NCBI GenBank assembly: GCA_000708835.1
Contig: DF236956.1
Coordinates: forward strand, 5,346 to 69,345
From: Klebsormidium nitens
Taxonomy: Eukaryota; Streptophyta; Klebsormidiophyceae; Klebsormidiales; Klebsormidiaceae
DNA length: 64,000 bases
Reading direction: 5' to 3'
Shown piece after piece: positions 36,201-47,500 of the stretch. The position numbers and the translations under genes are program-made. Below the pieces are notes generated by a model, which ran no database searches, was not told the DNA's origin, and saw only the letters and a list, made by a program, of their open reading frames with translations. Numbering within the stretch: the first letter of the stretch is position 1; each line of letters opens with the position of its first letter.

Positions 36201-39200
36201 CCCAGATAATCAGTAAAGTAGCCCGTTCCTTCCCGTTTTCCTTATGAGGATGTCGATAAAAGTTGGACCATCCAATAGCACTATAATCAGACTTTACAAC
36301 TCAACTTCGTCACCTAAAATACGCACGCAGGGTCTGACACCTGCCCGGTGCTGTGAGGTGAATAGGAGAGGCAAGTGTGCTTGGAAAGCCCTAGTGAACG
36401 GCGGCAGTCACTCAATCTGGTCTAAGGTAGCGAAATCCCTTGACGTAGAATCCAACGTCCTGCATGGTTGGTTTCACGACTGCCCCGCTGTCTCAAAGGT
36501 GAGCCCAGTGTATCTCAAATCTCCCCGTGAAGTTGCGAAGTACTAGCGGCTAGACGAAGGCGCTCACCAGCCATCCGTCACCTCGACCTTCGCGGGCACG
36601 CCCACGCCCTCGTTCCGCCCCTGGTTGTTTTCCGTCCGCTGGCTTCCGTCCGTTCGTACGCTGGAGGGGGTCTTGTTGGCAGGGGTGCCTGCAACCGTCA
36701 ATCCCCAGGAACGGACGGCAGAGATGCAGAGCACCATAAGGCGGCTGGGTGGCTGGTCCTTCTCGCAGATCTGCTTGAGGGCGGACCGCTGGCCCTCCTT
36801 GATCTCTCTCTGGTACCTGCGAAGATGTATAGTTCATTTGGAAGGTTCGCTACGTATTTACAGAATCGACGAAGACTGACTCTCGATTTGTGGGGACAGT
36901 AATGAGGAATAAAGGCGGCACTTCCAGCTAACACTCTTTACAAAGATCGGCCGAGTCAATTGCGGAAAAATCAAGCCCACCACCGTTATCCTCACTCCAC
37001 TTAAGTGTGATTGCCCGTGCTCTGCACTATGCTCGACTGAGTTCTGTCCTATTCTGGACGTAAGAAGACGCATGCACAGCGACGATAGAGGCGACAAGCG
37101 GCCTGAAGGAGCGGGCTACTGGTCGCCAGGGAATGACATCAACCGAGAACCTCCTGGTGGTGGTTCAGCAACTGAGCCGTGCGAATTGAGCATCTCAAAT
37201 CGCCGCGTTTTCGTCGTACCCACATGCTACCTTCATGAAGAAATTGCGTTCGACTCTCATATTTGATAGATCTCACCTATACTTTAACTGATCAAAGACG
37301 CGCTCCGCAGTGAGCATCCGTCCCGCGCAACGGCCGGGGAAACTCCGCTCGTACCCCGCCAGCTTCCAGACGATCCACCGGTAGTGATTCTCGACCCAGC
37401 TGCAAAGAACCGGACGGTCTAGTCACTCTTTGATCAAGGCATTGTGAAGGGAAGCGAAAAATCCAGGGTTTGTGAAGCTGCTGATGCAATCACTCCTAGC
37501 ATCGTACTCATAGGATAGTAACTTGTAAGGAACACTTTCTGGCTTGAGGGAAAAATATGAAGTCAAAATGTCACTAAACGCACTTTGTCGAGTTGTCGGC
37601 ATGGAGAGAAATGAGCATCTATTACGTAAAGGCGCAGAATGTTCTGCATCTCGCAGGAATATACGAAGGTGTGATTTTCCTAGTAAGTGTTGGAAACATT
37701 CAGAGCATCTTTGAGACCATCGAAGCGGGACAGTGCTCACTCGCGAGTCGCGTGCTTTGCCTCCGCCCCCGCTCTCAGCAGATCTTGACGCATCTCCGGG
37801 TGCCCCATGGAGGCTCCAGTTCCGGCGTCGCAGAAGCGGAATGCTGACGCAGAGTCGCTCGTCATGAGGCGCACCTCAACGGCAACCTTGCTAACCTGGG
37901 GCACACGACGTCGCGGCTTAGGGGGCCAATGGAGCGTCTGGATCTAATGTCTACGGCAGATCAATCTCATTGGCTCTTGAAGAGCGGATTGGCTGCTGGT
38001 AGACTAACCCTGCATTGCTTGGAGCTTCACAGCGGTGCAGCTTGTAGTCCTATATGCAACCTTGTATTTTGCCAGTTGTTACCTCCTTAAGGTTGGACTT
38101 ACAAACGGATCAAGGGATCAAGTTAACGAGCAGCAACACGAACCTGAATCGCTTGAGGTGGCAATCGAGTTGAGATTTTCGCACAGATTGAGCAGCATTA
38201 GCGACTCTCCGTATCGGTGAGTGACTGTGAACATTGGGTAAGGAAGATAGATCACTCACGTCGCAGTCCCCTCCAGGAGCCTCCCTAAACGCCTCGCGGA
38301 GGCTGGGCCGTTTCACACCCCTGTACATGTCGTGCAATTCCTGCAGTGGACCGCCGGTGTGAAGCGGCGCCGGCGCTGGCTGCTGAGCTGCCGCGATCTG
38401 CGGGGTGCCTGGCTGCCCCCCCGTGACGGCATCGCCCGTGTCAAAGCGAAAAGGAACGAGCGCGCTCTGTGGGGTGTGCATATCGAAGGCGAAGGGGGGG
38501 GCTATGCTTTGGTTAGCGAACGGGGAGTGGGTTTGGCGGAGGTTAGGAGGCGTGGTCTGCTGGAAAGAGGAAGGGGGCATGGGTAATGGGTGATCCGGTG
38601 TGCGAGCAAGGAGGGGCGACTTGAAGGCGGACGGGCCGGGGAGCGGAGATTTGTCGGGTGGACGTGAGCGGCCACCGGCGAGGGGTCGGGGGGAGTCGAA
38701 CCTGCCAGAAAAGAGAGCGTCTTATGTGCTGCGAGACGGTGGGCAAAAGGGACGTCACCATTGCCACGGTCACCTATTCCTCCGTTTCAGTGTAAGCTCA
38801 TGAAACTAAATTAGCTATGCCATGAGGCGATCTTGAAGACACTCGCCCAGGCTGCCTAGACGACCACCCTGAGTCACGATGCTGTCCGCTGTCCCGAATG
38901 AGAAGCAAGTCTTTTCACTGCAGTCATCCGCACTAGCAGCAGAAGCAATCAATTGGATTACAAGCTGTGTAAGTCCGTTTCAACACCATCACAAACGTCA
39001 TGTTCGGACCGAGGACATAGTAGGGGGAGACGGAGGTTGCTCACTTGAGCTTGCGGGGCTTGTCTCCAATCTGTCTCTCCCCAGGCGTTATTACGCTCCG
39101 GTTCCCCAACCCAATCGTCGCGAGCGGCTGCCTCGAGCGCGCTCCTAAACCCTGAACCCCCGTCGGCCCGCTCTGGTTCAGCCGCTGCTGAGCCAGAGCG

Positions 39201-42200
39201 TTCGCACTTCCGCTCCTTAGATGCTGCACGCCGGGGTTTAGGGGTTTCGGATCGCTGGCCGCTCGAGGCGCGCCCCCGTCGTCTAGCGCCCAACAGGACA
39301 AAGCCCGGTTGAGCTTCTCTTTGTGGAGTTCAGCGCCCGTCTGTCCGTTTCTTGTCAGCTGAGACGCACCGCCTCTCTGCCCCTGGGCTTGAAACCCCGT
39401 TCCGTTGACCCCCCCTTGCACCTCGTCCTCACAATGAGCCCCCGGTCCCTGCCACCCCAATCTCAGCGGCTCCCCCGGTTGGACTGCATCTCCCCCCCCG
39501 ACTCGCTGCCGTTTGGCACCAAAAGAATGTGCACCCTCTTGCCAATTTGCCGCATCAGCAAGTGGCGCCCCATCGCCCTGTTGCCAACCTAGTCGGAGAG
39601 GCTCGCCGGGCACTTCGCTACCCGCCGCTCCTGCTGATCGGTTCCCCCGGTGAGTTCTACCGGCTTCACCCCCGGTCACCAGCGGAGCGTCGTCTTCGTC
39701 CAAAAGCCGCTTCGCCCAGGCCATCTTCTTCGCATCCACGCCTTGCAATGGCTTCAGGCCACCTGTCTGAAAACCGCCGCCCCCGAAAGCAGCCGCGTTC
39801 GCGCCCCCCTGGAGGTTGAACCCTTCGCCTGGAACCCCGGTCTGGAAGCTGGGCGACGTCATGCTGACGTCATCAGGCCCCGGGTTGCCGAAGCCGAGCT
39901 CCGCCCCGTCCGTCCCGAAGAACGCCCTGCCCCGCTGCAGCTCTGCGGGCGTGACCACGAGCGGCTTGAGGCTGCCGGTTTGAAACGAGATCGAGAACCC
40001 GTCTGCCTGCGGCTCTGGGGTTCTGCTGAAATCAGGCTGCTGACCAACGGGAACTAAAGTTCCGCTGGCTTGCCCGTCCGCTCTCCATCCGCCGGAAGTG
40101 TCTACTCCTTGTGGGTCTGTCGGCACATCAAACTCGAATGCCGTCAGCCCTGTCGTAGCCCCGCCTTGTCCCCCTTGCCGAAGTCCGTAAGCCTCGTTAG
40201 CGAACTTCTCCCCCTTCCGAAGAAAAGACTGTCCGTCTGCAAGGCCTCCAACTGTGCCGGGCTCCGCAGAGAAGCGTCCCAAATCAGACTGCCCCATCTC
40301 ATCACGCAACAACGCCTGGGCCTTCGCATACGCAGCGCTCGAGAACCCAACCTTCTTGCCTGAACCGCTCGTAAACCCGAAATCCAAACCCTTCTCAGCT
40401 GGCCCCTCCGCACCTGCAAACTCCAAACCCATCGCCCCGCCTACACCACTGGCTCGCGCGACCCCACGAGTAAACCCCGACGTCAGACCCGCCATTTCAG
40501 GTCCCCCGATAGCTTGCGCAAATCCCTGATTGAAGCCTGACGCCAGACCCGTCGCAAGGCCCTCTCGACCGGCTTGTGCTAAACCCTGCTGGAACCCCTG
40601 CAACCCCGACAGCCCCAGTTCCTCCTGCAACAAGCTCTGCGCTTTCTTCCGGGCCGTTTCCGAGACCCCGACCTTCCTTCCTGACCCGGTAGTAAACCCA
40701 AAATCGAAGGCGGGTTCCTCAGCCAGCCCCAGTCCAACATGCGAGTGTTGCGCTTGCCCGGCCACCTGCTCTTCGGAAAGCCCCCTCCACTCCGCCGCTC
40801 CAACTTCATGCGGCAAAGAAGCCTTTGTAGTCACGAAAGCATTGCTTGATTGGCCGAAGTTCTTCCCTGTCTCTGTCATAAGGCCGAAATCCGAACCCGC
40901 TGCCTGAGGGCCGTTCTCAAACCCCATTGGTGCATTTGGTCCACCTGGTCGCCCTGCCACAACACCCCCTGACTGCACACGCTCTTCTCGCATCAAGTTC
41001 TGCGCCTTCCCCCATGCCGCGTCTGAGAACCCAATCTTCGCCCCTAACCCGTTCGTGAACCCGAAGTCCATCCCTGCCGACGCTTGCCCATTCTCGAACC
41101 CTGCCGTCGGGTTAGGTGCGTGCATATTTGCACCGCCCCCCGGGAAAGCACCGTTTCCTAGCGACGGAAGCTCCTCTTGCAGCAAGTTCTGCGCCCTGGC
41201 CCACGACGCGTTAGAGAACCCGACTTTCTTCCTTAACCCGTTTGAGAACCCAAATTCGAACCCCTTCTCCCCTCCGCTTTGCGGACCCGCTTTTCCCCCG
41301 GCTTCAAAGAGCTCCCTTGGCTTATCATCCTCTAGAACTTCGTCCAACAGGGCGTGCACCCGCGCCGCCTTCTCCGACCGCTTGCCGGCGTGAGCCTTCC
41401 CTGTGCGCAGGTTCTGGAAGCTCATGAAGCCTGGCGCTGCCGACGGCTGGACAAGCGGCAGACTGGGGTGAATGGGGCCAAAGGAACCAGACCTGAGAAG
41501 ACTGGTTTCAGGACCGCTAGGCTGAGGGTCTGCTATCGACTGCCAAGGCATGGGTTCTGTCTGCGGTGGAATTTGGGGCGTGCTCTTCCTGAGGAGAGGA
41601 CTTTCGAGTCCGAGCTGCTGGTTCAGGAGGGGCGATTGCTGCCCAGCATGCTTGGAGGGGCCCATGCGGAAGGGAACGGGGGTCTGCTCTCTCTGCGTCA
41701 AAGAGCATGGCGAGTTCAGGAACGATTGCGTAGATGTCACATTGGAGATGTGTAAACAGACACTGACACCAGCTCTTCAAAGTGCTGCTGTTGATCTCCA
41801 GTCCGCGCATGAGGTCAGCATGATTGACAGTAGCTTGATGTGAGCTGCGCTAGAGACTCCCCTCCCGACGTCCGGACTTCACGGCTTTGGATCTTGCATA
41901 GCTTCCTGCCGCAAACCTCTTCTCATAAAATGGGGAAAAGAGGCTCTGAGTTGAAAAGACTAGTAGACGCCTGCTGCAAAACTACGTGCTTCAAAAGGAA
42001 ACATACCTGCGGAGGGTGGACATCCGTGGTCGGCAAAATCAACCCCGCACCACGAGAGAAGCCCTTGATCTGCGGCGTAACTAAAGATTGCCTGCCTGGC
42101 AGAAAGGAGGGCCGCTCAGCCTCCTGCACACAAGGAAAAGAGGTTCAGCTTCTCTCACAGGCAGTCAGAAGAGTCAGCAAAGGCACACCGTCTCATAGCA

Positions 42201-43825
42201 AAGTGCGGGAGGTTCGATGAGCACCCTATGCGGAGTCAATCTGTAAGGGTCACCTATCAGCCATCAAATCTTGTATGCCATAAGATGGAACATTTTCTTT
42301 GAGACTTTCTGCGTTCCACTGGCAAGTCAGCTGCTCAACTTCAGTGCTGATTGCAACAATCCTCTCACTTTCTGTGTCATCTCCGGGCTTGGAAAGTAGT
42401 CTGGGGCAGAGTCGGCGGGAGACTTTGACGGCGTGCTTTCGTCCATACGGAAGCAGGACGGCAGAGACGGGCCATTTCTCAAAGGAGTGCTAGGGTCCTT
42501 CTTGGCTCTCGGATCACTGTTTTCCGCACTACTCATTGGCGCTACGAGGAGACTTAAAGCAGATGGGACAAAAGGTCCCTGCACGGCTGCCTGCGTGGCC
42601 TTCCTCTCTGCAAATGCCAGGTCTTGCTGATCGACCTCTAGCTGCGTGTCTCTGGAAGCTTGTGGCTGGATTTGACGAGCAGTAATGTTTGCTGCTGGGA
42701 AAGCATCCTTGACAGGAGTTTGTACATTCAGTCCTGCTGCTGAAGCTTGTGGAGATGGCAGATCTTGCAGCCTGATTGCATCACTACCTGTGGGCAGATG
42801 TGTTACAGCCCTGCCATGTGTTGCTTCCCAAGAAGATCGGCCGTGGTCTGGGTTTTGGGACTGGAGGGGTGATGGCACCATGGGGCTGCCAAAGCAATTG
42901 GGCTCATGGAAGGTGTCCGTTCGATCTCTGCTTGCATGCTGCAACTTTGCTTGCTGAAGGCCTTCAGTCTGGCGGACAGCACCCTCCCTTGGAGTTGTTG
43001 CTGTCCTTGGGGTGTTATGCACAGGGTGGTCTGCAACAAGGTAGGAAGACAGGACCTCACAAGATATTCACAGACAGTGGCGATAGAAATCATGGACACA
43101 CTCACTGTGATGCACAGAAGAAGAACTTATTTCAAACGACTCAACTGCTGGAGATCTATGTGTTGAAAAAGAGAGAACCATCGCTTGTCAGTTTCGTATG
43201 CGAGCCGTTTTGTAAGTTTGCACATCGTTCAAGAGATGGTGAAAAAGATTTCAGCAGTGAGCACAGTCATCATCTTGGAGGTCGACCACAAGCATGCATA
43301 TCCATTCATCCAAGAGGTCAAATGCAAGCGTGAATAACTTACTATCATCTTCCACAGTTTCATCATCAACTCCACAAAGGCCTGGAGGCTCTCTGTCCGC
43401 TTGCAACGAGATAGGTCTCTCAACACAGTTGACTGCAAGAGAAAATCCAGTGTGAGTAAATACTGGCATCTATGGGCACTCACAGGTTGATGATTGCACC
43501 AATCAGCACCAGCATAGGACAGTCTGCAAATTTGCCTGGTTGACTTCCTCTCTCAAGGACTCAAAAAATCCCTCGTTATACGGCAGCATTTCGCTGCTGA
43601 ATTAGGCAAGACTGTATGCCGCTTCCGGGAGTCAATTGAGCACTCACCAGCTTGAAGCTCAATCAGCCCTGCCGTTTGTGTATCCTGGTCATCGAAGCAA
43701 CTAACGACCGAGGGAAGTTGCTCGGCAGGAAGGGACACCGAACTCTCAAGCGAGCCTCCCTTCTCAAGCAGCCACGTCTTTGAGCCCGGGATCTGTCTGA
43801 GATGGTAGACAGGATAGCTGGCCAT
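30286..43825 (-). CDS. BRCA2: BRCA2 homologous-recombination mediator
   Basis: Nineteen exons: 43825-43648, 43432-43343, 43030-42369, 42123-42007, 41692-39045, 38701-38260, 37895-37741, 37399-37277, 36816-36568, 35973-35892, 35196-35121, 34837-34726, 34057-33859, 33377-33244, 32726-32678, 32393-32239, 31947-31885, 31277-30860, 30426-30286. Phases agree throughout: 2030 residues. BRCA2 loads RAD51 on single-stranded DNA. The large exon (350-1231) holds about seven BRC-like repeats starting near 493, 558, 617, 678, 786, 916 and 991; four are strong ([18 protein letters not shown] type), three degenerate. The DNA-binding part follows: helical domain with [15 protein letters not shown] (about 1435-1450), OB1 with [15 protein letters not shown], then [21 protein letters not shown]2/OB3 with FDTAAYVLL and QWLFVTDGS. 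The region between about 1645 and 1750, where the tower would be, is short. The C-terminus is basic (KSVKRARN), a likely nuclear signal. Known plant BRCA2 proteins are, from memory, nearer 1150 residues, so this one is long. The weakest junctions are at exons 3-5. Confidence 0.92.
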
Positions 43826-44584
43826 TGCGTTGATTAGTTGAAAAGTACAGCCTCAAGCGCGGGGCAAGCACTGCAACGGACTAACACAGACAGGGTGTAT
43901 CTCTAGGTAACTCCACCTAGTGCTTGGATAGCCCTGGCCTCTTCGATGGTTCTTCACCAAAACTGCTCGAACGCCATTGGCATTGTTCCATATCCCACCA
44001 TCACGCTGGGCTCACAATCAGCTCCCTCCTCCACCTTCCTTGAACTTGAAGACGACCTATGCACAGTGTGTAATTAAAGCACTGGCTTGCCCTGGATGCA
44101 CCAAAATTTGGTGGCGCGAAATTCATAAATTGGTTTGCAATTTGCAACATCGGAGGGTCGGGAAGTCAAAGTCGCTGGAAGTACGCGTATCGAACGGCTC
44201 AGAAGGCTCTGCTGTATGAAGTGTTCAGCCGCATTTTTGCTCACCCTTGATGTGTATGCAGCAGCCTCAATCTCCTTTCTTCGTGCAGTGCCAGAACTCT
44301 TGCCAAGTTCTTCAACTTCAACTTCAAGTCCATTCACTCTGCATTCACCACAAGAGGAGAAACGGCTGAAAGGCAAAGTCTGCCATTGGCATTGGATCTA
44401 GGGCTTAGGCAGGGTGGTGTGCAGGGGACGCAAAGGACTGTTCAATCAAAACCGCTCAACATCTGGTTTTTAGAGCTTCACTACAGCTTCTAACGGTCAT
44501 CTCAAAAGTAGAGGTGGAGGCCAGCACCCACCAGGCCTGGGGGTGCATTGGGGCAGTAGGCAAGGTGAAACGCGTGGATTCCAG
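43826..44584. promoter_or_regulatory. Shared divergent promoter region of BRCA2 and the AKAP17A-like gene
   Basis: Only 759 bp separate the two divergent start codons, so both promoters and 5' UTRs must lie here. I see no clear TATA box for either gene. An untranslated first exon of the plus-strand gene is possible, because CAG precedes its ATG and could be an acceptor. Confidence 0.5.
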
Positions 44585-47500
44585 ATGACAATCAATAGAG
44601 CTGACGGGCTCATTGAGCTCGGCCATGGCCTTTCTCTGCATGGGCGGACGGTCTTGCGAATTGAGCTCTTCCTGACAGATACGACGCCAAAGAATGGCTT
44701 CGACAGCTGGCAACTAAAACAGGACATACTTTCGTTGATCACAAGAAAGACGAGCATTGTGCTCCCAGAAGATGACCTTTCAACAGGTCCAATTCAGAAA
44801 GAAGCAAACAGCAAGCTCCCGGTTTGTACAGCCCGCTTGTGTCTTTGGCAGGGAGCACTTGAAAGGGATGCTGAGAAGCTTATTGTTTCAAAGGTAGAAG
44901 GCATAGAGATGAAGTCGCTGAACACCCGCCTACGGTGCTCTATCTCGGTGGATCTCCAGCAGACTGCCTCAAAGATCTGCTCAGACTGGGAGGCAGCTTT
45001 TGGCCGGTCGGCTGATGGTAAGTTTAGTGGGTTTGATTTGCTCTTGGTTTACCTTGGTACGTACGGTTTGGTTTGTGATGGTTTCATCTATATTTCTGGT
45101 GCTGGTGCCCTTGACAACAAAGCGGAACAACTCCTTCGGAGCTTTCCGGGCAACATCAAATGCTTATCAGGTCGCCACTTTATTCTGGCGTTCTAAGAAA
45201 AGTCACAGCCCTACAGTCTTGCGCTCGCAGTGCAAAGGAGACTCAGTGGCTGAGCCCGCAACATTCATTGAAAGTTGAGTGGAATAGCCAGGCTCTCATT
45301 TTCTATTTCATGGCAAGTTCTTCTAATGCTTGATTCAAAAACTGAAGAGCGCTCGTTCCGCCATTCCTAGAATGAATGGAATTCCAGATTTAGCATGCTG
45401 CGGTTCTGTGTATCGCAGCATACAGTTCCTTGGCCCCTGGGAAGCGGCCAGACACACTCGTCTTGCGGAAGGTCCCATCGCGATGGCTGGGCCAAACTGG
45501 AGGGTCAGAAGAGGAGTCTACAAAAAAAGCAAAGGAGATCTTCCATTCGTTCGGGGAGGTCAGGTAAGCTGAGCTTGCCACAGGTCCTATCTGTGTACTC
45601 AAGAGTGTGTGGCATACCGATTCTGCATATGTTCCTTCTGATTCATTAGGCTGACCCCTGCTCCTTGTTTGTATTAGGAAGCTGTTTACTGTTGGCGCCA
45701 GGGACAAGTGGGAGTTGATAGACAGGGCTTGACTGGGGGGAAACTCATAAACGTTCGCCAAAGCTTTGGCCAAGTTGCTGACCTTGCATTGCGATCACTC
45801 ATATAAGCCCCTACCAACCAGCAGTGTACTCCTGGCGCTCCATCCTAGATCCTACTTTCTTCGCAACCGACAGAAAGCTCGTCATCAATCATTCTTCTTT
45901 TCGAAGTCTCTGTTACTCTCGAGTACACGATTTCCATTTTTCCTTGCAGAAATGTCCATGTCGAGGGAGGCGCAAAGATTAAGCAGGCCGTCACAGCTGC
46001 GAGCAAGGAGGCTATAGCATCATCACTCGAGTGCACTGTCCGGGTGCAGTTCACAGAAGTTCAAGGGCTCGTAAAAGCGCTAGAGGGGCTGTGCGGACGG
46101 GTCATGAGGAAGGTGAGGAAGAAGGGTACACTCTCTGTCGTTGTAACCGGTTGGTCAGGCGGAGGTTGGGGAAAAAGAACAGTGGGGCTCTGATGCCAGT
46201 CGGGGCAAGTGGACAACAGGATTTTGCTAGGATGCTCCGAAAAATGGTTATTCATGGAGTCGGTCTGGGTTGTGTGGTCATGAGAGAAGCAAGATAGAAG
46301 AGCACACCCGCTTGAGGGTTCTGTCAGAAAGTAGACCCTGGAATTCGGGCGTTCAAGCAGGCGCTAGGGAGGCCGGGCGACGTTCACGGAACCGGCAAGC
46401 ACAAGAAAGCAGTGCTTGACTGCTGGATTGCCCCACCAAGTAGATTTCACAAAAATCCGACCTGGTAGAGGCCCTAGAGGGAACGCGTGACTATGTTGCG
46501 AGAAAACCAACGACAGTGGAAGTAGGGGAAAGCTTCACATTAGCACGATGAAAGGTTCTAACCCCTTTGTACCTTTCTAGTGCCTCTTGCCTATGCTGAC
46601 ACTATCAGGGTCGTCAACTTTGGACTAGACTAGGAAGAAGCTTTGGTGAGGCTTATACAGACTATCTCAGCTGTCCCTAACCCTTTGGTTACCCTCTTCC
46701 AGGCTGGCACGACCAAGATCGTCGAGTACGAAGTGAACTGGGACCGCGAGCACTTCTTCAGCCCGGAGAATTGCGCGCGCAGGGCGGCAGAACTAGAGCG
46801 GCGGGAATTGGAGGAGAAGCGGCGCGCCGAGGAGCAGCGGTGGAAGCAGAAGATGGACGTGCGGCGGGCCGAGACGACACGGCTGCAGAAAGAGCGCGCA
46901 GAGCGGGAGCGGCAGGAAAGGTTGAGTAGACAGAACTCCTGGCAGACCATCGGGCAGACGCTCCCTCTTTTTCTGCTTCCTCTATTTTTGCACCGCAAAT
47001 TGTCATTGTGGTTCGTTCGGTCCTTCGTGGCTTACTCAAGTAGTTCGGCTTGTCCTCCGCTTTTCTCTCGGGACACAAGGCTTGCAGAGTTGCAGCCGCA
47101 GGTTCAAAGCGCGGAGCAGAAGCGCCGGGATTGATGTGAGATAAACCCCTCCTGTGTGTTGATTTAGAGCGTTGCCTCCGTTTCTGCAAAGCATTTCGGT
47201 TTGTGACGGGAGTGTGCTTTCGTTCTGCTGCAGGGAGGAAGAGCAGCGGCGGAAGCAGGCCGAGGAGGAGGAGCGGAGAGCGGAAGAGCTGCGCCGGCAG
47301 GAGGAGCAGCGGCAGCGTGAACAGGTATGACTGCTGTGTATAAATCCCCCTTTTTCCAAAGTAATGGGGCTCGACCGTCTTCTTGTGAACTCAGGTTAAC
47401 GACTCTTTCGGTAGGCGTTGCAAAAGCAGTACACGTTTTTGTTGCTTACTATCCTTCCCTCGTCTCGGATGGTTCTGACGCCCGCATGAAGCTCTAGGCT

